From NCBI GenBank assembly GCA_963693305.1, contig OY855903.1, forward strand, positions 57,207,850-57,271,849: 64,000 bases of DNA, given 5' to 3'. The stretch is from Meandrina meandrites. Its lineage: Eukaryota; Cnidaria; Anthozoa; Scleractinia; Meandrinidae. Below are positions 59,001 to 64,000 of the stretch, piece after piece. The position numbers and the translations under genes are program-made. Under the pieces are notes generated by a model. That model was not told where the DNA came from. It ran no database searches and saw only the letters and a program-made list of their open reading frames with translations. The first letter of the stretch is position 1. Each line of letters opens with the position of its first letter.

Positions 59001-62000
59001 TTCTTTTCTCTTTCTCTCAGCTTCTTCCCGCCTCTTCATCTCTTCCTGCTCCCTGAGTAAGCGGTCCTGTTCAATTTGCTGCATCCTCCATTCAATCCTC
59101 CGCTTCTCTTCACCAATGTCCGGGGCACTAGCTAACTGGATTGTAGCAACAGATACTTTTGTGATCTTGTCCGGTCTCTCCTGCTTCAAAACTCGTATCT
59201 CCGATTTAAACTCCTTTTCCGCTTCTGCTTCGGCCAATTCTTTCTCCGCCAACTTCTTCCGCTCCTCCTCGAGACGCTTCCGTTCTTCATCTCTGAATTT
59301 TCTCATTTCCTCCTCGACCATGCGCGTTGTTTCAACTCTCATCATCCACCCTTCTTCTTTCTTCTTTTTCTCGTCTTGTCGAGCTTTCGTATCCTCTTCG
59401 TCGTTCTTTGGTTTCACTGATAGATCAATATCAGAAATGACAACTTCTGTCTTCTTGTTCCACCTCTCTTCCCTCTCTTTCTTTAGTTCTTCCAATTTTC
59501 TCATTTCCTCTTCCATGCGTTTCCTCCTTTCTTCTTCTCGCTTCCTTCTCTCGTCCTCTCGCGCTTTCTTCAATTCCTCATCTCGTTTCCTTCGTTCTTC
59601 CGCCCGCTTTCTCCGGCCTTCCTCTAGCACAGCTTCAAGCTCCATGTCGCGTTTCTTTCTCTCCTCTTCCCATTTTCGATGCTCTTCTTCCCATTTACGT
59701 CTTTCTTCCTCGCGCTTTCTCTTCAATTCTTCGTCCTTTGCACGCCTTTCTTCCTCTCTCTTTTTCCTTGCATCCTCATCAGCCTTTCTTCTTTCCTCTT
59801 TCTCTTTCCTTCTACGTTCTTCATCTTCTCCAAGAATCGTCGTAAGGGCTTCCATTCGTTGACGATGTTCTTCATCGATTCTGTTATACTCCCTAGTGAC
59901 ACGGTCATGTTTTTCCTCCTCAACATCTCGTTGGGGTTCTGGCACGTCCTCGGCGCCAGGTTTTTCTCGCCGCTCCAAGGTCCTTTCTTCAGCGAGAACC
60001 AATTGAATTCGCGCTTCGGCTTCCTTCCGTTCGTTGTCATCCATCTCTTCGCCGGGTGGCTTTCTCTTAACTTCTTCCTGCTCGATGAAAATTTGAATTT
60101 CTTCCAATCTGTTTTGCTGTTCTTCTTCTATTCGCTGCCTTTCTTTTGCGTCTCGAATTATTTTCTTCTCTTGTTCCTTCAGCGAGTCTTCGTCTGGGAC
60201 GCCATTTTCGTCAACATGTGTTTCGTATGTTGTCACCAAAACTTTCTCTGTGAAGTAATAAAAACGATTTGCATGAGTGATCAGCAGTAGACAAAGGGCG
60301 CCAAACGTGTCACCTGCCGCCACCAAATGGCGGGAAACTAAACGTTGAAAAGCTAAGCTGAAATTTTCTTCAGGTGAACGCTCGCCAAAATAGAACAACA
60401 AGCATAAGCTAGTATACCTTCTTACAGAGGGAAAAATAAAAACTAGAGGGTTCTAACACAGCTACTTGTGAGGCAAATTTGGCTAACATTTTTCCTCCAC
60501 GCCAACCCCTACGGCATGAAGACATGGAAAGACAATAGTGGTGTCGTGGAAAAATATATAACTGTTTGAATGAATTGAAGCAAACCACCAACGAGCCTTT
60601 AATTTCTCGAGCGATGACAATATAAAAGGATGCCTTAATAACAGAAGCGTTCGCCTTCGATCACTTTTCTTTTAACTAACTTTAATTTCTTACGGTTAAA
60701 TATGAAATATTTGAAACCGCTACAGGTCATCAGTGATCCTCTTTAATTGTCGGTTAAATTTTATAATAGTCGTACAGGCAAAATGAAATCGTACCCGAAG
60801 AAACTGCAAAAAAAACTCAAATCAATTTCCTTTTGTCAATTTCATCGTCACTTACCTACAACGTAGCCACCACCGTCGTCAGATTGGACATTCGCGAATT
60901 TTTCTGTGAAAGAAAATGTTTTATAATTGTTTACAAAAACATCGGGAAGAGAGAGAAATCAAAATAAGATGCAGCACATGCTTGGACACAACTGGCCCGG
61001 TGCATATGCATCAGCAAACTAATAAAACTAACCACAACTGCCGCCGACAAAACTAATATAATTTGCGTCGAGTTCTTGTTTTGAAGGCACACAGTAAATT
61101 TGACAGTTGTCCGAGGAAATTCTATGCGAAATGTTTTTCTCATTTTTATCTCATCACTCCGGTTGGCTACCGATTGCAGTGGAACAAACTCAAGTTAGCT
61201 AGATATAAATTACTGCCTTCAAGCAATAATGGATTTAGAAGACAAAACTGCGAAAAACGATTTGGCAATATACTCAAATACGAATGAATTTTGTGAACAA
61301 AAGCATGGCGTCTTTCTAGTTCCACTCGCTTGAACGCTAAAAATCGACTCACTAGAGCGAAAATGTACTCACCTTCTGAAATCTAAATAACTAAAATCAA
61401 AAATTCAAAACCAATAAAAATATTCCCTCGGAATCGATCTGACAGACATCGGTTTTTTTTCTTTCTGCACGAATAAAGAAAATATGGGCTTTGTAACCGC
61501 GACTTGTTTTTCTTCCGATCGAGGCAAGATGGTTTGACCATGATTGTCGTAGTCTCGACAAAAATTAGGTATAAAATATTTGGAATCTAAGCCATGTTAC
61601 TAAGAAAACGCTATGTTCTCCATTGCGCACAATAATAATAGTATAAAATATATGTTTTTTTTAATAAGATCACTCCAGTTTAAAGTGCGAAATTATGCAT
61701 ATCGTTTCCAAGATCTGAGAGTCGACTTAATTTATGCAAGTGAAAAACGGCAGGTGTAAACAACAATGGCTATTAATTATCACTTTTATTACCTTCCAAA
61801 AACACTGTCTCCTCAAATGCTGTGGTCAGCTGTTTGGTTTGTTTACAAAGATCACTTCATTAGCGTGCGCTTGACGAATTCCAAAAACTGCATAAGTGTT
61901 GCCTGTGTTGCGTATGAACCAATGAAAATGACTGACGTCCCCAGATCAAACAATGCGCTTTGTCGCCGTTATTCAGATAACTCGAAGTTAAGTGGAAAGT

Positions 62001-63768
62001 GTAAATTTCGAATAATGGCTTTTAGATTTTTGGAGTATTTTCTGGGCATAATAAAACGACAAAAAAACAGCTTGCGTCCGATCTAGCTAGCTGTGAGCGT
62101 ATACCTTTTAAAAAGCTGCGTGATTTTTTTTGGATGAGTTGATGTATTCTAACCAGAACCGTGGAACTAATCCTAGATGCTATTGTCAAAAAAATAGATG
62201 CCACGCACTTCAATAACAACGTCAGCTAAAGTAAACGCAATACAATATAAACAAAATGGACGCAGAATTTAGCAAGGCAACCATATATACATACATACAC
62301 ACACCAAAAACCTTTTTTCTTAAAAAATCAGTTTACATCAAGCAAGCATGGTGAGCAGGACCATTCCGCCGATTCGGAGGATCACTAAAATAAGAGATCC
62401 AAGAGTGATGTGAAAATAACTATATATTGCTGAACCGTGTGGTCACCTCGAACTCGTTGACTATGTTGGCTCTGATTTGGATTAAGAAATTCCTCTCATT
62501 TCCTAGTAGCGAAATCTCTTCATATGATGAGCCCTTGTCAAGATGTTCCATTAGCCTGCGAACGCAGACGTATTTCCGGTGGAGACAAGCGACAGCCGGA
62601 AATACGTCTGCGTTCGCAGGCTACATGTCCCATAGGATAGTTCAAGGATTTTCTTTGTTCCTTGCGTAATTGAGATCTTGATGAATAGCTTTCAGATGTA
62701 GTGCTCAAGCAGAGAAAATATTTTCAAAGCGGTCATATCTTCCAATCGATAGAAGTGAGTTGTGTATTATGCAGGAATGGACTGTCTTTAACACGATTGA
62801 GACTGTTTCACCGTGACTGAAGCAAATTTAATATCGATCAGCTCCCCTAAGTGCAAACCTAAACCATATTTCACGCCGACCGGGTTTGCGAACTTTGCGT
62901 CGCACTAGATCCTGGCTTAAACTTTAGACCTTCATTCCATCAAGTGAATACATCGTATCATACAAATTATATAAACGTGGTCCAAAGCCAAAATGAGAAG
63001 AAACTAACATGTTGATTTCCTACCTCCTATGTTAAGCGGCGCTCCATACAGCTCGACTCTCATACAGGGCCAGCAATACCAGTCAACAGGACAAAACCGC
63101 ACGTAGCGTGTGATGATCTCTTTGTCTAATTCCTTCTTCTTCACGCCCCAGTTATTCGTGTTGCCGTCGATGATCTTAAAGAAGAAGGAATCAACAACAA
63201 AAGTCAAACGCCGCTCGAAAGGTTTATAAATTTAATATAATTGCACAAGCCACCGCGGGGTTGGTTTTCTTATGCAATTATTGAAATGAACAATAGGCTT
63301 AACATAAAAGACAACAATCAACACTCAATCAAAGTTATGCAAATTAGCCACGCGATTGCTAAACTGGCCAAAAGCGTCGGTTGCTACTAAGCTATATGAA
63401 TTTCAATAGGGTGGGCCATTTTATTTGGGGCGGGGGGGGGGGGGGGGGGGGTTGGGCAATTTCTCTGGGCTCAATTTTTTTCAGTTTTCATCTTGAGCTT
63501 GTCCAGCTTAACCTTTGGCTTGCTTGGCATTATTTTTTCCTATACTTTTGATGTGCAGGAATTTTTTTTGGTGATTGCCCAACTCCCTCCCAATAAAATG
63601 GTCCACCTTTTAATAATAATTTACATTATTTCCATTCTCCTCGTAAGTTGACCAGTTTTTGCCATCTGTAGAGGACATTAGTTTGTATCGTTTCACGTAA
63701 TCCCTGTTCCCGCCGGGGTTCCCTTGGGTTGCTACAGCACACAGCAAATGAAGGCTTCCGAGGTTCAC
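53017..63768 (-). CDS. F5/8 type C - charged helix - START domain protein (5' partial)
   Basis: Eleven exons join in frame: 63768-63625, 63174-63024, about 60906-60859, 60247-58376, 57537-57398, 56988-56793, 56272-56019, 55800-55764, 55418-55316, 54372-54235, 53284-53017, giving about 1116 residues with the N-terminus outside the window. The first two exons encode the C-terminal half of a discoidin-type (F5/8C) domain: VNLGSLHLLCAVATQG, then SSTDGKNWSTY and RYVRFCPVDWYCWPCMRVEL. The 1872-nt exon encodes ~620 residues of Glu/Arg/Lys-rich repeats, likely a single alpha-helix or coiled coil. The last six exons encode a START lipid-binding domain: SWKRIKKSGELEIYSRKG, DWDERSKWDKTFDGV, then CGAIIRPYHDATRSCKITII and a polar tail ending KSDKQD. 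START domains bind lipids or sterols in a pocket. No membrane segment is visible. Whether one mRNA joins all three parts rests on phase agreement only. Confidence 0.8.
54822..55229. mobile_element. TTAA-flanked MITE in gene E
   Basis: The left end TTAAGGCGGGGGTACGCC and inverted right end TTAAGGTGGGGTACACC bound ~408 bp with no coding content. TTAA ends fit a piggyBac-type target. It lies in the intron before the exon ending at 54372. Confidence 0.75.
57313..57379. repeat. (GACT)n microsatellite
   Basis: About sixteen tandem copies of GACT, starting ~20 nt into the intron after the gene E exon 57537-57398. Confidence 0.95.
60907..63023 (-). other. Large intron of gene E
   Basis: Separates the F5/8C exons from the 48-nt linker exon. 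It contains a palindromic MITE (62552-62624) and otherwise nothing I can identify. No extra exon was found whose phase would be compatible, but a small one could be missed. Confidence 0.5.
62552..62624. mobile_element. Short palindromic MITE, AGCCTGCG family
   Basis: AGCCTGCGAACGCAGACGTA and its perfect inverse surround a 16-nt loop. The flanks ATGTTCCAT and ATGTCCCAT agree at eight of nine positions, a likely 9-bp target duplication. Confidence 0.75.
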
Positions 63769-64000
63769 CTACAACGCGAATAAATAAGTAATATCAGAAG
63801 TCCATAACTAGAAGTCTACATCTCTGGTAATAGGCTTTGAGATATGTCTTTCGCGTGTACCTCGCACTCCTCGCGTGTAGGCTATTTTTAGAACAGCTTT
63901 GCCGCGAACAAGTAGCCAATCACATTGAAGTATTTTTTAATTCGCGCCTTTGATTGGTTGAACAAATTTTTGAAGAAAAGCAGAACTGCAGAGAACTGCA
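63769..64000 (-). other. Upstream intron of gene E to the window edge
   Basis: Sequence preceding the acceptor TTCGCGTTGTAG at 63769. No further exon of the F5/8C domain is visible before the window ends. Confidence 0.5.

Noticed and set aside
58506..60290. Long plus-strand open frames (184, 248 and 203 codons) rich in Ser, Phe and Leu
   Set aside because: They are antisense shadows of the Glu/Arg/Lys-rich exon of gene E, whose biased codons leave few stops on the opposite strand.
61370..61390. Possible micro-exon (TTTCAGAAGGTGAGT) in the large gene E intron
   Set aside because: Its length would break the phase that otherwise agrees between 63024 and 60906, and there is no other support.

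Overview
The window is animal genomic DNA, almost certainly from a scleractinian coral or a close hexacorallian such as a corallimorph. The main reason is four spliced genes for galaxin-type proteins, the secreted di-cysteine repeat family first described from coral skeleton. The DNA is AT-rich, has long introns, and is crowded with short inverted-repeat DNA transposons. I cannot name the species from the sequence. All gene models below come from hand-read splice sites checked by reading-frame phase; none has transcript support here.

Layout. 1-4.1 kb: an LTR-retrotransposon-like block on the minus strand (Gag, zinc knuckle plus retropepsin, and an open frame with a hydrophobic segment cut by the window edge). 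5.2-15.3 kb: galaxin gene A (minus). Its intron 1 is swollen by a nested 5.4 kb transposon pile that contains a Mutator-like element carrying a protein-kinase fragment. 18.9-22.6 kb: galaxin gene B (minus), a tandem duplicate of A. 22.8-28.9 kb: non-coding DNA with several inverted-repeat elements. 28.9-31.2 kb and 41.2-44.2 kb: two arms of a large inverted duplication. Between the arms are a Penelope-like fragment (33.2-34.4 kb) and galaxin gene C (36.2-40.5 kb, minus), which has a collagen-like Gly-X-Y segment. 44.9-49.1 kb: short galaxin gene D (plus), divergent from C. 49.1-53 kb: non-coding DNA. 53.0-64 kb: the 3' part of a minus-strand gene (E) encoding an F5/8 type C (discoidin) domain, a very long charged helix and a START lipid-transfer domain; its 5' end lies outside the window.

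How the genes relate. The four galaxins share one intron architecture. Each has a signal-peptide exon ending in phase 1, then a second exon ending in phase 2; in A, B and C this falls inside a Cys-Cys-Gly repeat. They are expected to be secreted, disulfide-bonded matrix proteins. A and B differ in the propeptide: A keeps a furin-type R-S-K-R site that B has lost. The duplicates also have different transposon insertions, so several insertions can be ordered relative to the duplication. Gene E shows no sequence link to the galaxins and seems to be an unrelated neighbour.
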